Of a stretch of 64,000 nt of DNA, positions 37,222 to 48,252 are shown piece after piece. The notes under the pieces were generated by a model. It had not been told where the DNA came from, ran no database searches, and worked only from the letters and a program-made list of their open reading frames with translations. The number at the start of each line of letters is the position of its first letter. The stretch's first letter is position 1. The translations under genes and the position numbers were made by a program. Source of the stretch: Ophioderma brevispina (lineage: Eukaryota > Echinodermata > Ophiuroidea > Amphilepidida > Ophiodermatidae); the NCBI GenBank assembly GCA_023653785.1, contig JAMKCH010035364.1, positions 168,640 to 232,639 on the forward strand. Reading direction: 5' to 3'.

Positions 37222-37558
37222 TCATAAGCTGTTATGAATTTGTACATGATGTAGGGGGTTTATGTAATTAACTTCTTTTGCCGGCTGCATTGGAAACTGA
37301 ACAGGCATTACTTCGGTAGCCGACACAGTTCCGGAGAGGGTGGCTGGGGGGGGGTAGCTTGTGATGTGAAAGGGAGGGGCCTTGGTCGTCCGTTTCGGGA
37401 GTAATGTTTTTCGCGGCAACGGTCCTTTCCTTGACTTGCATACCCTTAATATCAGTTTCCAAGTTTGGCCTATTGGTCAAGTTATACACCGCACGAACAC
37501 AAACGTCTCTTTTCATAGCCACCACAAACTCACAGAAATTCTGTGAAGTTGCACTCAC
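37222..37558 (-). other. Unassigned 96-codon frame
   Basis: A minus-strand frame of balanced composition lies between the two duplicated segments. It contains CEFVVAMKRDVCVRAVYNLT and a Pro/His-rich second half. I do not recognise a family. It begins at a GTG, so it could be an exon entering from the right or chance. Confidence 0.2.
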
Positions 37559-37614
37559 TTAATGAGTGTCGTTTCTTACGGTTAAATTTTAACCGGGGGT
37601 CACGGGTCTTAACA

Positions 37615-37770
37615 GGGACTGTGCAATACGGTTTGCCCCGCGGTTAGCAAGTCAGCTAATCGAGCTAGGTGTAGGTACGAAATTTGGGACTTGCACTGTT
37701 ACTACGGTCAGCAAGTTAGCTAACCCCAGGTGCATGTACAATTTTTGGGCTTACATCTCCGGGAGGCAGT
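37615..37770. repeat. Two-unit repeat with GTTAGCAAGTCAGCTAA motif
   Basis: GGTTAGCAAGTCAGCTAA near 37642 and GGTCAGCAAGTTAGCTAA near 37706 are each followed by an AGGTG-TA-GTAC-AATTT-GGGCTT-like block. Period is about 65-80 bp. Confidence 0.65.
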
Positions 37771-37865
37771 AGCCCACCCGGGGGGGGATATAAACACATT
37801 TTATGTTTCTATGCTTATGAAAGACGGGCATGGGTAAGGGAGCTATCCACACCCTAGCAGTGCAA

Positions 37866-37894
37866 CTGATGAGGGACCCGCTATTGAGTCCGAA
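37866..37894 (+). ncRNA. Hammerhead-ribozyme-like core (degenerate)
   Basis: CTGATGA (37866-37872) is followed by a small stem, GGAC (37874-37877) pairing with GTCC (37888-37891), then GAAC. The hammerhead core is CUGAUGA, stem II, GAAA. One A is missing, or the position after GAA is C. GCAA just before the core can pair with TTGC at 37901-37904 as part of an open stem I, with a minimal stem III between them. One core position deviates and G37873 bulges, so activity is doubtful. Confidence 0.3.
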
Positions 37895-37988
37895 CGCTCC
37901 TTGCTAGCTGCTTGCTCTTTATCAACATACTAACGTGGTTTTCAAAGTTATCATTTCGATTTTGGGTATTTTGTTTTATCACGTGCTT

Positions 37989-38486
37989 TAGGCCTATATA
38001 CTTTTATGTAATTTGTCTTGTTCAAAAGGGTTTCTGGTTGGTAAAACTTCGATATGGGTTTTAATTGGCATACTAGTTGTTTATTGCTGTTATCATTAGG
38101 GAAAGATGTTACCACTCGTAAATATGTCAACTATTTTCAGAGCCCACCGCACTTCAAACCAAAGTCGATTGGGGATCAGTACTGAATTTTTGATAAGATA
38201 GGATCAATTCAAAGTTGTGTGACAATTCATGTCAACACGTCCTTTCCGTATTTACAATAAATGGAACCAAAGGAATGGTTGTATTTTACATCATTTAGAT
38301 TAGAAAATTGTAACTCTCTAGTAATGATGAGTACGGTTTGCATGTTTGTAACTTCCAATATGATTTTGTCTTAGACCCAAGATCAGGATCTAATATGTAA
38401 ATAAGGACCGTTAGTTTCGTCTAAATGGAATAATTCGAACTGGATGCAGGTCCGTTCAAGTACCAGTCGCCCACTCTAAAAATTTG
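37989..38486. repeat. Segmental duplication, copy 2
   Basis: Copy of 36094-36598 in the same orientation, 1.9 kb downstream. It joins directly to the satellite that follows. Confidence 0.85.
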
Positions 38487-38517
38487 CAATACTAAAAAGT
38501 AATATTGTCACTATCAA

Positions 38518-38955
38518 GTGGGTGTCTCGACAAATCAGACATTCGAAACAACCCGACTCAGGACCTCGCATCCCAAAACATCATGACCGGACGGTAAATT
38601 CACTTCGGGTCGGATTTTCGAGAGGTTCTGATGTTTCGAGACACCGGGGGGATGTCTCGAAAACAACAGACATCGAAACAACCAGACTAGACCGGAAGTG
38701 ATTTTTTTGGCCGAGTCAACATTTTACTTCCGGGTCTGCAGTCTCGAAGGTCTGATGTTTCGAGATCACCCGGGGGATTGTCTCGAAAAATCAGACCTCG
38801 AAACAAACAGACCTCAGACCCGGAAGTGATTTTTTTGGCCGAGTCAACATTTTACTTCCGGGTCTGCAGTCTCGAAGGTCTGATGTTTCGAGATCACCCG
38901 GGGGATTGTCTCGAAAAATCAGACCTCGAAACAAACAGACCTCAGACCCGGAGTT
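38518..38955. repeat. 128-bp palindromic satellite (3+ units)
   Basis: The motif CCGGAAGTGATTTTTTTGGC recurs at exactly 128-bp spacing (38693, 38821), and the start of a third unit follows at 38949. The two full units are identical as far as I can read; the upstream unit is diverged. Each unit is largely self-complementary: CCGGAAGT pairs with ACTTCCGG, and GGTCTGATGTTTCGAGA pairs with TCTCGAAAAATCAGACC around a CCCGGG centre. A related copy lies at 48253-48438. Confidence 0.9.
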
Positions 38956-39182
38956 GAATTTTTCCCCAAGTAAAACATTTCAATCTCTTGTGTTTGGAAT
39001 TTTGCAATTCAAGTAGACCCCCACCGTACCTTGGCACGGTAAGTATTGTGCCACTAATTGAGTTTTCAACTTCAGGTGAGGTTTTGTTTTGATCGCGAGT
39101 CATTCTTATTAGTATTGTAGTTTACCCGCATGGTGTCGTGAAGTTAATCACTGAAGTCCAAGTATTTAGCCCGAAGATCATT

Positions 39183-39213
39183 ATGGATTTCACACCAGTA
39201 ATAACAGGAGAAG
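39183..39213 (+). other. Possible first coding exon with a GTAAGT donor
   Basis: ATG in a strong context (ATTATGG) opens 10 codons (MDFTPVITGE plus one base) ending exactly at GTAAGT (39214). The duplicated copy at 41020 keeps ATGG and the GTAAGT but has indels that break the frame. No downstream exon can be identified. Confidence 0.25.
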
Positions 39214-39652
39214 GTAAGTCCAGCCCTGCCCCCGCTGCAATGAGTGTTTTTTGTTTTTTTGGTGACCGTCGACTAAGTGTACCTAAAGACTGAGGAAAAG
39301 GCGAGATCTGGGTGCAAATACATGGCTTCTATCAATATTAGGTATAAAATCTTTAGGAAAATCATCAAAAAAATGCCGCATTGATACTTTTATATTGATC
39401 TGACGACGCCCCTTTACCGTATTCTTACGGGGAACACACCTGGACTGAAAAGAAAAAGTGCTCTGACCTCAGGGTGCACAGTGCATGCTAGTCGTCACGG
39501 TCAGTAGCTCGAAAAATTTGGGGATAAGTACCCTAATTTCAGGACTGATTAGTAGGAGATATGATGATCTTCACGCAGATATTAGCTTTAAGATCTGAAT
39601 ATCCAATGAGGAGAAAATGACGTTTTCATCTCACACATTTTGTACAGGAACC
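39183..39652. repeat. Segmental duplication pair, copy 1 (~470 bp)
   Basis: Matches 41020-41497 collinearly. Shared blocks include AACAGGAGAA, GGCGAGATCTGGGT, TATCAATATTAGGTA, TAAGTACCCTAATTTCAGGA and CATTTTGTACAGGAA. Confidence 0.85.
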
Positions 39653-41019
39653 AATATGAATCTTTAAAAAAAAAAAAAAAAAAACCTGTAATTTTGGATG
39701 TCTAACTTATTGCTGTGAGCCATGTACTTGATGTTCTGCTCGATCTCCTCTGCTCTGATAAGGCAAATTTACTTCACAGCATACACAAATCACAATGTTT
39801 TTAGAGCTGTTTTTGTTAATGAAAATTAAAAATTGGGTGTACTTTTCACCAGGGGTCACAGGAAGTTTTCTTGGATATAGCACACGATTTGAATTGCATA
39901 CTATTTAATGTTACACAACATTGGGAGTTGAAACATGTTGCCGGGTCCGGGGTGAATTCTGCCTGAGTCTATCTAGGGCCATCCTTGGCTGGCTATGTCC
40001 CTAGACTCTCACAATGTTGGAAAGCGTTCCTATGGCCCCTCCCCTACGAATTCTGGCTGCGCAGCCTTGACGGAATAACCTACAATACAAGGTTGCAGAA
40101 TTCCGTAGGGAGAGGGACCTATTATGGAACGTCTTGCAAGCCACATGTTTGTTTGCAAGTCAGAATTAACACTGGAAGATTCTGATTGAGCAGTGCCTAG
40201 GCTAGGTAAAGCAGGTGCCATATTTGAAAAAATAGACTTGAGTATACCGGATATACATGGTGGTGGTGCTGCCAAGTCCAATTGCCCAAATGGCCCATCC
40301 CAGTTGCCAGTTCATGAGTTTAAAGTCTCTCACTTGCAATTTTTTGACGATACTTTGTTACAGATAGGACAAATGGCTAATCTTCCACCAAACTTGGGCG
40401 ATGCCTAACTCCTCCGCATAAAGATTCAGTGCAAGGTTAATAAGAATTCCTTTGGCAAAGGATGTTGGGAGTGGATGGGAGGCAGGCGGCAGGGTGGCGA
40501 TATGCAGATTCATTTTTCAATACGAGGACTCTCCATGGTGTCATGCGCACAAGAGCTTCATATATGGCCTTCAAAGATTGCATTAAAACCTTCCTTGGAC
40601 ATCTCTCAACTGCTGCCACATGAATTTTTGCGTAAACCCTGACCATTTATCACACGAGGATTGTAACGTCAACGTGGATGTAAGATATGTCGGCAGAAAG
40701 GTCAATGCACTGGTCATAAATTTGGTGGCGATACCTTAGCTCCTGTGGGTTTAGTATGCAAGGTGATCCTTATCACTTACGTTATCACCTCACTCATTTA
40801 ACCCCTCATTTAACGCCAGGGCGGCTTAAATGACAAAAATCAGTGTTATTTTCTCTAAGTGGCACACTTATACAAGTGGCTATCTACAAGATAGCAGCTA
40901 ATTTGCTCCATTTTCAATGGTCCAAAAATTGCTTCAGAAGAATCAATTCTTCAAGTAACCATACCAAAATGTGTTTGGGACCAAAACTAAACAAAACGGA
41001 AAAGAAACAACTCTCATCC
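39653..41019. other. Spacer between the duplicated segments; possible broken coding sequence on the minus strand
   Basis: On the minus strand, 40030-40660 holds adjoining frames of fairly balanced composition. One contains AKIHVAAVERCPRKVLMQSL, another KSIFSNMAPALPSLGT. These could be pieces of one frameshifted gene, but I recognise no domain. The rest is AT-rich, with a poly-A run at 39666-39684. Confidence 0.25.
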
Positions 41020-41497
41020 ATGGTAGATTTCCACACCAGTAAATAACAGGAGAACAGGTAAGTGCCCTTCCAGCCCCCGCTGCAAATGAGGTGTTTTTGT
41101 TTTTGGTGACGTCGACTAGTGTAAGCCCTAAAACTAGGAAGAAAAGGCGAGATCTGGGTTGCAAATCATGGTTGCTATCAATATTAGGTAAAAAATCTGT
41201 AGGAATAATCAAAAAAATGGCAGCATTGATACTTTTATTTTGATCGACAGGACGTATTTAACCGTATCTTACAGGGAACAACCTGACATGAAAAAAGTTG
41301 CTCTTACCTCCAGGGTGCACAGTCCTGCTATTCTTCAACGGTCCAGTAGCTCAAAAATTTGGGGAGTAAGTACCCTAATTTCAGGACTGATCAGGTAGGA
41401 AATATGATGATTTCAAGCAGAATATTAGCTTTAAGATCTGAGATAATCCATTTAGGAGAAAATGACGTTTTCGTCTCGCCCATTTTGTACAGGAAGA
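41020..41497. repeat. Segmental duplication pair, copy 2
   Basis: Copy of 39183-39652 in the same orientation, 1.84 kb downstream. It differs mainly by single-base indels. Confidence 0.85.
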
Positions 41498-41914
41498 TAT
41501 GGACCTGCATTTACTCTGGTGTGAAACCTTCTGTCACGCTGAAGCGTTCTTCCTTTCGTATACGAACATTGTTAATTAGTATAGGCCATATGCGATTCAA
41601 CCTTGAAAAATTCTAATAAAAGGACTTTTTGTATATTCTTGTAGGCTATATGTTGAATTATTACGAAAAATTTGTGCCGGCCTTCTGGCAGCTGCGTTGG
41701 TCAGATATTCAAGGCAAAGTCAATTACCTTTATAAGGCATATCATGGACTCATCAACTCATTCAACCCATTTGGTCTTAAAAGCTAAATGAGGTGTCTAT
41801 ACAAGGTTTTGGGGTCAACAAAATATTAGCATATAGGAAAACAATCAAATGCCCCTTCCTTGATTTTCAAAATAAGTATGCACTATTTGCATACTATTAA
41901 CACCACATTTAAGG
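41498..41914. other. Intergenic, no gene seen
   Basis: No repeats or coding signals that I can support. Confidence 0.4.
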
Positions 41915-42230
41915 CCATGGGTGCAGTGGATCGGCGCTCGCCTCATAATCATAAGGTCGTGGGCTTCGAGCCCCGCTGCCGCCAATGTGCTGTCCGCTTG
42001 GCAAGGCATTTCCGCGTTTGCCTCCTCTCCACCCAGGCTTATAATGAGACCGGCCGTCATATCGGGAATGCAAACAGACTCGCTGTGCGGGAGGAGTGGC
42101 GTACCCCCACTGCAAACAGGATATGAGGAGTTGGCCCAAACCGCCAATGCAAAGAATGGCCTCCGCCATGCGACAACGCACCATTGGCATTTTTGCATGA
42201 AAAATTGTACTTCAAAAAAACTGTCGTCCC
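41915..42230 (+). mobile_element. tRNA-Met-derived SINE
   Basis: A polymerase III head with A-box-like GGTGCAGTGG (41920-41929), an anticodon-loop region CTCATAATCATAAGGTCGTG and B-box-like GCTTCGAGCC (41963-41972). The CTCATAA loop (anticodon CAU) and following AAGGTCGTG closely match eukaryotic elongator tRNA-Met. The body continues through a CTCCACCCAGGCTTATAA block, common in invertebrate SINEs, to about 42230. GC content is well above its surroundings. Confidence 0.8.
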
Positions 42231-42389
42231 CCCAAGGTGTTGGTTAAGACATCCTTAGATTTCTTGTTCACAAAGCCTCTGACCCTTGTGGTTTTTGTCA
42301 GGTGATTGGTATAGTCTTCCTCTTTATGATATCAAACGCATTCCATATTCCTTCAATATCAGCGATTAACCTCAAACACATCTAGACAA

Positions 42390-43485
42390 ATATTGGCTAC
42401 GCCGACGATCTTGCCCTCCTCCACGCGACAGCAATTGGACAGAAGTAAAAAGCCACTTACTACAGACATGCCCTACTTGCAAGGACATATCTCAAGACCT
42501 GGATACTGAAGTCCTGGAGCGAAGCCAAGACCACGCTACTGCCATCCACCTCAACACCAAGAGGCTCATCGCCAGCTTCAAATCAACCTCAATTGGAGCG
42601 CCTCTCTGCCATACCATCCTACACCAACCTACTTGGATGAAGCTGACCGCAGCTTACTTACCGGCAGGACCCTCAGTCCGTATGCGCCAAGGTATCTCGA
42701 GGATCACCTCCTGTGCAGACTTGCTGGATCTTCAATGGGGTGGCCTCCCAACGACCCTACGCCCCACTGCCTTGGCTCTGGTCCTCCAGCACTGCTGAAT
42801 ATGCCGCTCCCAGCATGGTGTCAACAGCTCTCACACAAAGAACTGGACACGGTAACTCACGAGACCTTGAGAACCATAACTGGCTGCCCCGCCCCCACTC
42901 CATCTGAGTTTCTAGCAGTGCTTTCAGGCATTGCACCTGCATCACTTCGATGTCCCCACTCGCACAAACTAGTGAATAGGGCCCTGCTGACACAAGCACC
43001 TGCTGAATAACACTGTCAAAGAATCACACCAACTCGTCAGACAGAGACTGCGCTCCCGACCGTTCCTGCCTTCACGCTGCGAACTCTCCATTTCCCCATT
43101 CAACATCTTACAGACATGAATACTGCCTGGCTAGACATTCCAATACCAGATCAACTCATTACACCTATGACAGACTCACTATTACACCTACCACCTGGCA
43201 GCAATCTCCACGCAAGGAATGGGTCACCTTAAACCGGATCGCACAGGAGTCGGTCCCGCTCAATAGCAAGATGCACCGATGGGGGCTGCGGCCATCGCCA
43301 GTTTGCCAATGTGGTTCTCCATATTCCATCACAGACTGCGGATCAACTTCACAATGAGTGGCCCTACCTTTCAAGTCCGCCGGTGGATACAGATCTCTCA
43401 ACCCCAACCAATAAACAGTGGGTTGGCTTCTCAACGTTACAACACATTTTTAGCTTTGCCCACCTACGCAAGAAGACGAATGACT
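42390..43485 (+). pseudogene. Non-LTR retrotransposon reverse-transcriptase fragment (3' half)
   Basis: GYADDLALLHAT, with the catalytic YADD at 42398-42409, opens the fragment. It is followed by the typical post-RT region: a stretch ending RQGISRI-like near 42700, TLRTITGCPAPTPSEFL (about 42860-42915), SGIAPASLR, HKLVNRALL, and near 43280 a WGLRPSPVCQCGSP zinc-knuckle-like tail. The order and spacing match jockey/RTE-type elements in which this C-terminal Cys motif follows the RT. The frame shifts at least three times, and the palm and fingers upstream of YADD are missing, as expected for a 5'-truncated LINE. GC-rich relative to flanks. Not functional. Confidence 0.85.
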
Positions 43486-44059
43486 TCATAGTAATGTTTA
43501 ATGAAGTAATATCATGGGAAACTTGATTTCTCTGATTGTTGCTAAAAATAAGCCAATTTCTATTTGATTTAAAATACAGGATGTGGTGATGTTTTTAGGT
43601 TTTGGTGATTATGAAAGGAATATCAAGTTTTGTAACATACACAGGAGGTATTAAGTGCATCAGCACATATTTTTTTGATAGTAAGTGAAAAAGAAAAATG
43701 AATTATAGGTGGCAACCACCCCTTCCTCCAAAACTGAGTCTTGTCCCTGTACCACTACCAAAGTTAAGTGGCTTGACAGATTATTTTGCGCTACAATGAA
43801 CCAAAAGTGATGGTCCCAAGATAGATGCAGCCATTCGGTTTCAAGTTTTCCTGTGTTTTTAGCTGGGCGGATGAAAACCTTGTTGGCAGTGGTAAACACC
43901 CCACCTTCCTCCCCCAAGAAGACGAAGGTTACCTCAGAACTTTAATGGTGGACTTGGCCACTCATATGAGGCAAGGAGTCCCATTCAGCCTACCTGTGAC
44001 CTATCAAACACGCTGACAATGGATGCATGCATTTAAACACCCTGACGACCGATGCGTTT
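43486..44059. other. Intergenic between LINE and DIRS fragments
   Basis: Contains a GGTGGCAACCACCCCTTCC segment near 43709, reminiscent of the interior of the MITE near 790 and possibly a related fragment. No gene assigned. Confidence 0.35.
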
Positions 44060-44815
44060 AAGTTGGGGGGGGGGGCTCACCTCCTAGCTCTTCGTGGGCA
44101 GGCCGCCGACCAGCATCCGTGTCTCGTCACCACATAAACCTCCTCGAGTAGTTCGCCGTCTTTCTGGCATTGCCGCACTGGCTCCCCGTGGTCAGGGGGA
44201 AGGTAATTGTTGTCCGCTGTGACAATATGAAGGTGGTGACATATAAACAAGGAAGGGGTGTAATCAGTCCCAGCCTATGCAGGGAGATTCTTCGGCTATT
44301 CGGGTGGTGCCGAGATTGGGACAACGGGCTAATCGCCTCCCGTGTTTCGGAAGTGGACAATGGTTTGCGGACAGTCTCCCAGGAGGGTCCCTAATCCCAG
44401 ACGCAGCCAGAAGTCAGAGGGCCGTCGGTGGAGTGGCAGCTCTTCTTTGCAGTTTGCCGCACAATCTTCTAGATAGTGGACCGTCCACACGTGGATCTGT
44501 TCGCCTCAGTCAAACGGGACGCCATGGCAGCGGACCGGTCAGGATTGATAGCCTATTATGCTCGATCATAGCTTCTCCAAGTTGCCATGTTCCCAAAAGT
44601 TCCCGAGTGGCTCTGTCTCGAGACTGCCTGGTCCTGCTGGTAGCCCATTATGGCCACGGCAGCTGTGGTTTCCCAGACCGCTAGATCGGCTTGTAAGGGA
44701 ACAGATCCATCTTCCAAAGGGAGGGGGCCTGGTAAGAGGTCCTCCAGTCGACGCGTTTGTCCCAGAGTGCACCAACCATACTCCGAACCTGTCTGGTGCA
44801 TTTCTGTAGACTGTA
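44060..44815 (+). pseudogene. DIRS-type retrotransposon RNase H region
   Basis: The RNase H domain is recognisable. HINLLE followed by a stop (about 44130-44150) is read on through HWLPVVRGKVIVVRCDNMKV (44176-44235, with the DN catalytic pair). LCREILRLFGWCRDWD (44273-44320), LIASRVSEVDNGL and an EWQLFF block follow. Next comes the DIRS-specific RPHVDLFASVKRD (about 44480-44520) and a LVREQIHLP-like stretch (44690-44720). This order belongs to DIRS1-like/Ngaro retrotransposons, which use a tyrosine recombinase. I see neither the RT palm nor the recombinase here. Stops and frameshifts make it a relic. Confidence 0.85.
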
Positions 44816-44858
44816 CACTCAGGTGGGACTTTCTGAACAGGCTGCCATGCTCATTGTT

Positions 44859-45013
44859 TAGGCAAATTCACTAGAGCATCATAGGATTACCATATATGGT
44901 ATGCCGATAGAGAGTTCGATCCATGCAATTTCTTTAGGCAAAATTAAAATTCATAGAGCATCATAGATTTCCATATTGGTGTGCCGATACAGAGTTCGAT
45001 CCATGCAATTTCT
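44859..45013. repeat. Two-unit tandem repeat (~75-80 bp)
   Basis: GAGTTCGATCCATGCAATTT occurs at 44914 and 44992, each preceded by AGAGCATCATAG, CCATAT and TGCCGATA. It resembles a B-box by chance, but there is no tRNA fold. Confidence 0.8.
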
Positions 45014-45232
45014 GAACCGTAGACCGGGTTGGAATGGAAATGCTCATCAAGGGGAAAGTCTTTCAGAGTGGGATAACTTAGCGTCCTGACTGTCCGAGGT
45101 TCTTTTTTACCGAAACAGCCACTGGCCAGACCCGTAAAGGGCTCGGGATGTGTATGATGGCGGGGACTGGCAAATAGTTCCCTCTTGTCCAATCTGGTGA
45201 AGGGTATGTTTAACGGATCGGTCCCGGTAATT
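45014..45232 (-). other. Unassigned 82-codon frame region
   Basis: A minus-strand frame (44944-45192) includes EPFTGLASGCFGKKEPRTVR. It may be part of the adjacent retroelement, but I recognise no domain. Confidence 0.2.
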
Positions 45233-45234
45233 TG

Positions 45235-45385
45235 GTGACCTTGAAGATCTGACCAACCAGCAACTAGAAGGACGGCAAAGTTGTTCCTAATTATTCATAT
45301 ATAGGTACAAATAGACAAAAAAGTTCTTGTATTAGAATTTTGTTCAAGGTGTCATTAGGACACATGTCACATTACGCCTTACTAT
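45235..45385. repeat. Dispersed ~150-bp repeat, copy 1
   Basis: GACCTTGAAGATCTG, CAGCAACTAGA, TAATTATTC, ATTAGA-TTTT-TTCAAGGT and CATATTACGCC-like blocks occur in the same order at 45902-46055. Confidence 0.75.
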
Positions 45386-45901
45386 TCCGGTCCTCCTCAA
45401 TTGTTATTCTCCACCCAAAGAAGTGTTTTGAAGGTTTTGCTTTTTTATTTTTGTTGAAAAAAAACATTGGTGGATGGAACAAGGGCGAATCATGTGATGC
45501 GCCCTGTGATGCAGTTCAGGAGTTGGCTTTTTTCAGCAGTGGGAATGAGGTTCCAATGTGGTCCAATGGAAATTTTTGTCCCAAGAATGGGTATTAGATC
45601 TCATCGATATCCACTGATTTTACAATAGTATTTTGGCTGTTTTCATATGAATTATGGTCAATGTTTTGGTTTATTGGATCTTGTACAGACTGACGAATTG
45701 GCTAATTATGTTGAGAAAACGTTGAAAAAATTTGATTAAAAGTTGCTCTCCATGCTGAAAGATAATGTGAATTCATTGTAAGCTCAAGACTGTTTTATTG
45801 TGTTTATGGACCCCAAAAAACATGGGTATGACACCAATCCTTGATTCTAGGCCAATGGATTGGCAGTTATAACCCATCCTAGGCCGTAAAAGGCTCGTTG
45901 A
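45386..45901. other. Spacer between the two ~150-bp copies
   Basis: Contains an 85-codon plus frame (45340-45597) without recognised domains. Nothing else is seen. Confidence 0.35.
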
Positions 45902-46055
45902 CCTTTGACCTTGAATATCTGCCCAACGCAGCAACTAGATGGCGGGGCAATTTTTTTGGTAATTATTCCATAGATAGCTACCAGAATATACAACGAGTCC
46001 TTTTATTAGATTTTTCAAGGTTTTTGTATAGGACAGGTGTCATATTACGCCTCTA
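45902..46055. repeat. Dispersed ~150-bp repeat, copy 2
   Basis: Second copy of 45235-45385, same orientation, 667 bp downstream. Confidence 0.75.
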
Positions 46056-46096
46056 CTAAAATATTTATCTTACGCTTGCAGGCCTACAATTTAATG

Positions 46097-47890
46097 TTTA
46101 TTTATTTATTTATTTATTTATTTAAATTTCTTAGGCAGGGTAGCCCTTCAGTGACAAGAAGAGCACTGATTCAAGGAGCCCTGCATATATACACATTGTA
46201 CAGATTGGAAACTTATACAGACATTACATAAGATAAAACATACTAAAACACAGAACAAAATCAAAAAGCAATGAGTATAAATTACACTTAGACATCTACA
46301 GTAGTACAAAATATGGTTATGTGGATTTACAAATGTAGATGCTTTAAGCTGAGAGAGACTCATTGTATTATAGTTACAGCCCCCGGATATCAAGAAGGAA
46401 GGACTGTTCATATTGGTTGCTCTCATATGGCACGTACGTTTCCCTGCATTAAGGTTCCAAGGTGGTTAATACAAAGATTTGTGGTTTGCTGATGGTACCC
46501 TTAAAATTAACTGAGTGCATAAAAGTGACCTGAGAGGAAAGGTAACCAGGGCAAGCCTTGAAAGCATTAAATATAAGCATTAGCATATGGATATACAAAC
46601 CGATTATTAAGTTTGTTCCACTGCAGTTGACAAATCAGTCTAACAGGAGTTCTAATGTCCAGCTGATAAATTAAAAATTATGCGAGCTAATCTATTTTGA
46701 AGAACTTGAAGTGTGTTCATAAGATCGTTAGTACAGCGTTAGACAAGACAGGGCTGCAATAGTCAAATGTGGCATGACAATTGAATTGCCAAGCATAATG
46801 AGTATCTTTTGGAATATACTATTTAAGTCGTCTTATAACACCACAACGTTTAGAAACACATGCAGACATTGTTGATATGAACACACCAAGACATCAGAGG
46901 ATCAAAAGTTACACCAAGATAATCAAAATGCGTCAACCCTTTCAATAGTATCAATACAGGCAGAGAAACATTTTGAAAATTTGAAGAGAAACATGACACG
47001 TACCAAATACCCATAAAACTTGGTTTCTTGGCATTCAAAGGAGTTGTTCTCATCAAACCATTTAGAAAACCTTTTGTTTAAGTGATTTGAAGTTCAAATT
47101 CAAGAGTGTTGGGATTGTTCTAAAGTAAAACGGAAGTGTGTATCATCAGCATACATAGTACCTTTACAGTTAACACATTGAAAGATTTATTGACACAATG
47201 ATTTTAAAAAAGAGGGCCAAGTATAGGAGCCTTGGGGGATTCCAATGTGATTAGGTGTGGAAGTCAGAAAGAGTAGAATTACAGTTGACTGCCTGAGTTC
47301 GCTCACTGAGATAGGATCGAAACCATGGAAGTGCAGGACAAGTAATACCCTTTGTGAAAGTTTATCAATGAGAAGAGAATGGTTAACGCAGTCAAGTCAA
47401 AAAGCCTTTCTGAGGTCAAGAAAAATTTGCACATGTTGCACGACCCTCATTCCAGATTTTTCAAAATAAAATCCTCGGAACAGTCAAGCAAGATGGTAGC
47501 AGAGGTGTAGATGTGGATGAGTAGCACGAAAACCTGATTGGTTATCAGAGAGAAGGCCATTGTCAACAAGGTACGAGTACAATTGATGTGAAAAGCTTCT
47601 TCATGATTTTAAAATAAGTGGCAGAACGGAAATAGGTCGATAGTTTCCCACATCTGATTTGGTCACCAGTTTTTAAATATAGGGGTAACTTTGGCAGTTT
47701 TCCATTCTGCCGAAAAAACCGATATGTAGTAAGAAAGGGTGCAAATAAAAGCAAGAGATTCTTAGATAAGGAGCAGCCAGCTTTAGAAGTTTTACATTGA
47801 AACCATCAAATCCGGGAGGACTTATATTAGACAGATCACCTATGGCTCTAAACAAACTTGGAGAAACAATTACAGAAACGGAAAATAGAA
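46097..47890 (-). pseudogene. Decayed LINE (RT domain) with tetranucleotide tail, minus strand
   Basis: Reading leftwards from 47890: SPPGFDGFNVKLLKLAAPYL (about 47765-47825), then an interrupted FF-WK-AK-P-KTGDQ region. LDLRKAF, RT motif A, follows (about 47400-47420). Next is GIPQGS, motif B, at 47226-47243, with the following ILGPLF shifted by one base. YADDT, motif C, is at 47139-47153. HFDYLGVTFDPLMSW is near 46890-46935. The (TTTA)n run at 46097-46124 is the (TAAA)n tail of the 3' end. Motif order is that of a CR1/jockey-like LINE, 5'-truncated with no endonuclease seen. Many stops and frameshifts, so inactive. Confidence 0.85.
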
Positions 47891-48252
47891 ATCACACGTA
47901 CGATTAAAATATTTGTAGGTGTTGTGCGGTACTGCCTTATGAGCATATCAAACGTATCTGCAAGGGAAGACCCAATAATAGAAAAGTGAATGATTTTAAA
48001 AGGAGTATCGATCGCGTATCTTTAGCTGACGATGTGAAACCATAATCATGAGGACTCGAAACATAGACCTAGAAACAACAGGTTGATCCAGCAAAAAAAA
48101 GGGTCTAAGCGTTTTTATACTATTGCACCTGATGCTTGTTGTACCCTGATTGGAAATACGGCAGAACGTTCAGGGGCAAAAAAACCCCCATGGTCGACGA
48201 AGTTGTATTCGATGCTCAATTTTAATAATAAGTATTGGGATCTTTAGTGAAA
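47891..48252. other. Intergenic; possibly more 5' LINE sequence
   Basis: On the minus strand there may be more decayed RT sequence, but nothing decisive. Confidence 0.3.

Noticed and set aside
44914..45013. Pair of tRNA B-boxes (GTTCGATCC) as tRNA or SINE genes
   Set aside because: No A-box at the right distance and no T-arm pairing; the two copies are just a short tandem repeat.
46097..46124. (TTTA)n as an independent microsatellite
   Set aside because: It sits exactly at the 3' end of the minus-strand LINE and is better read as its tail.
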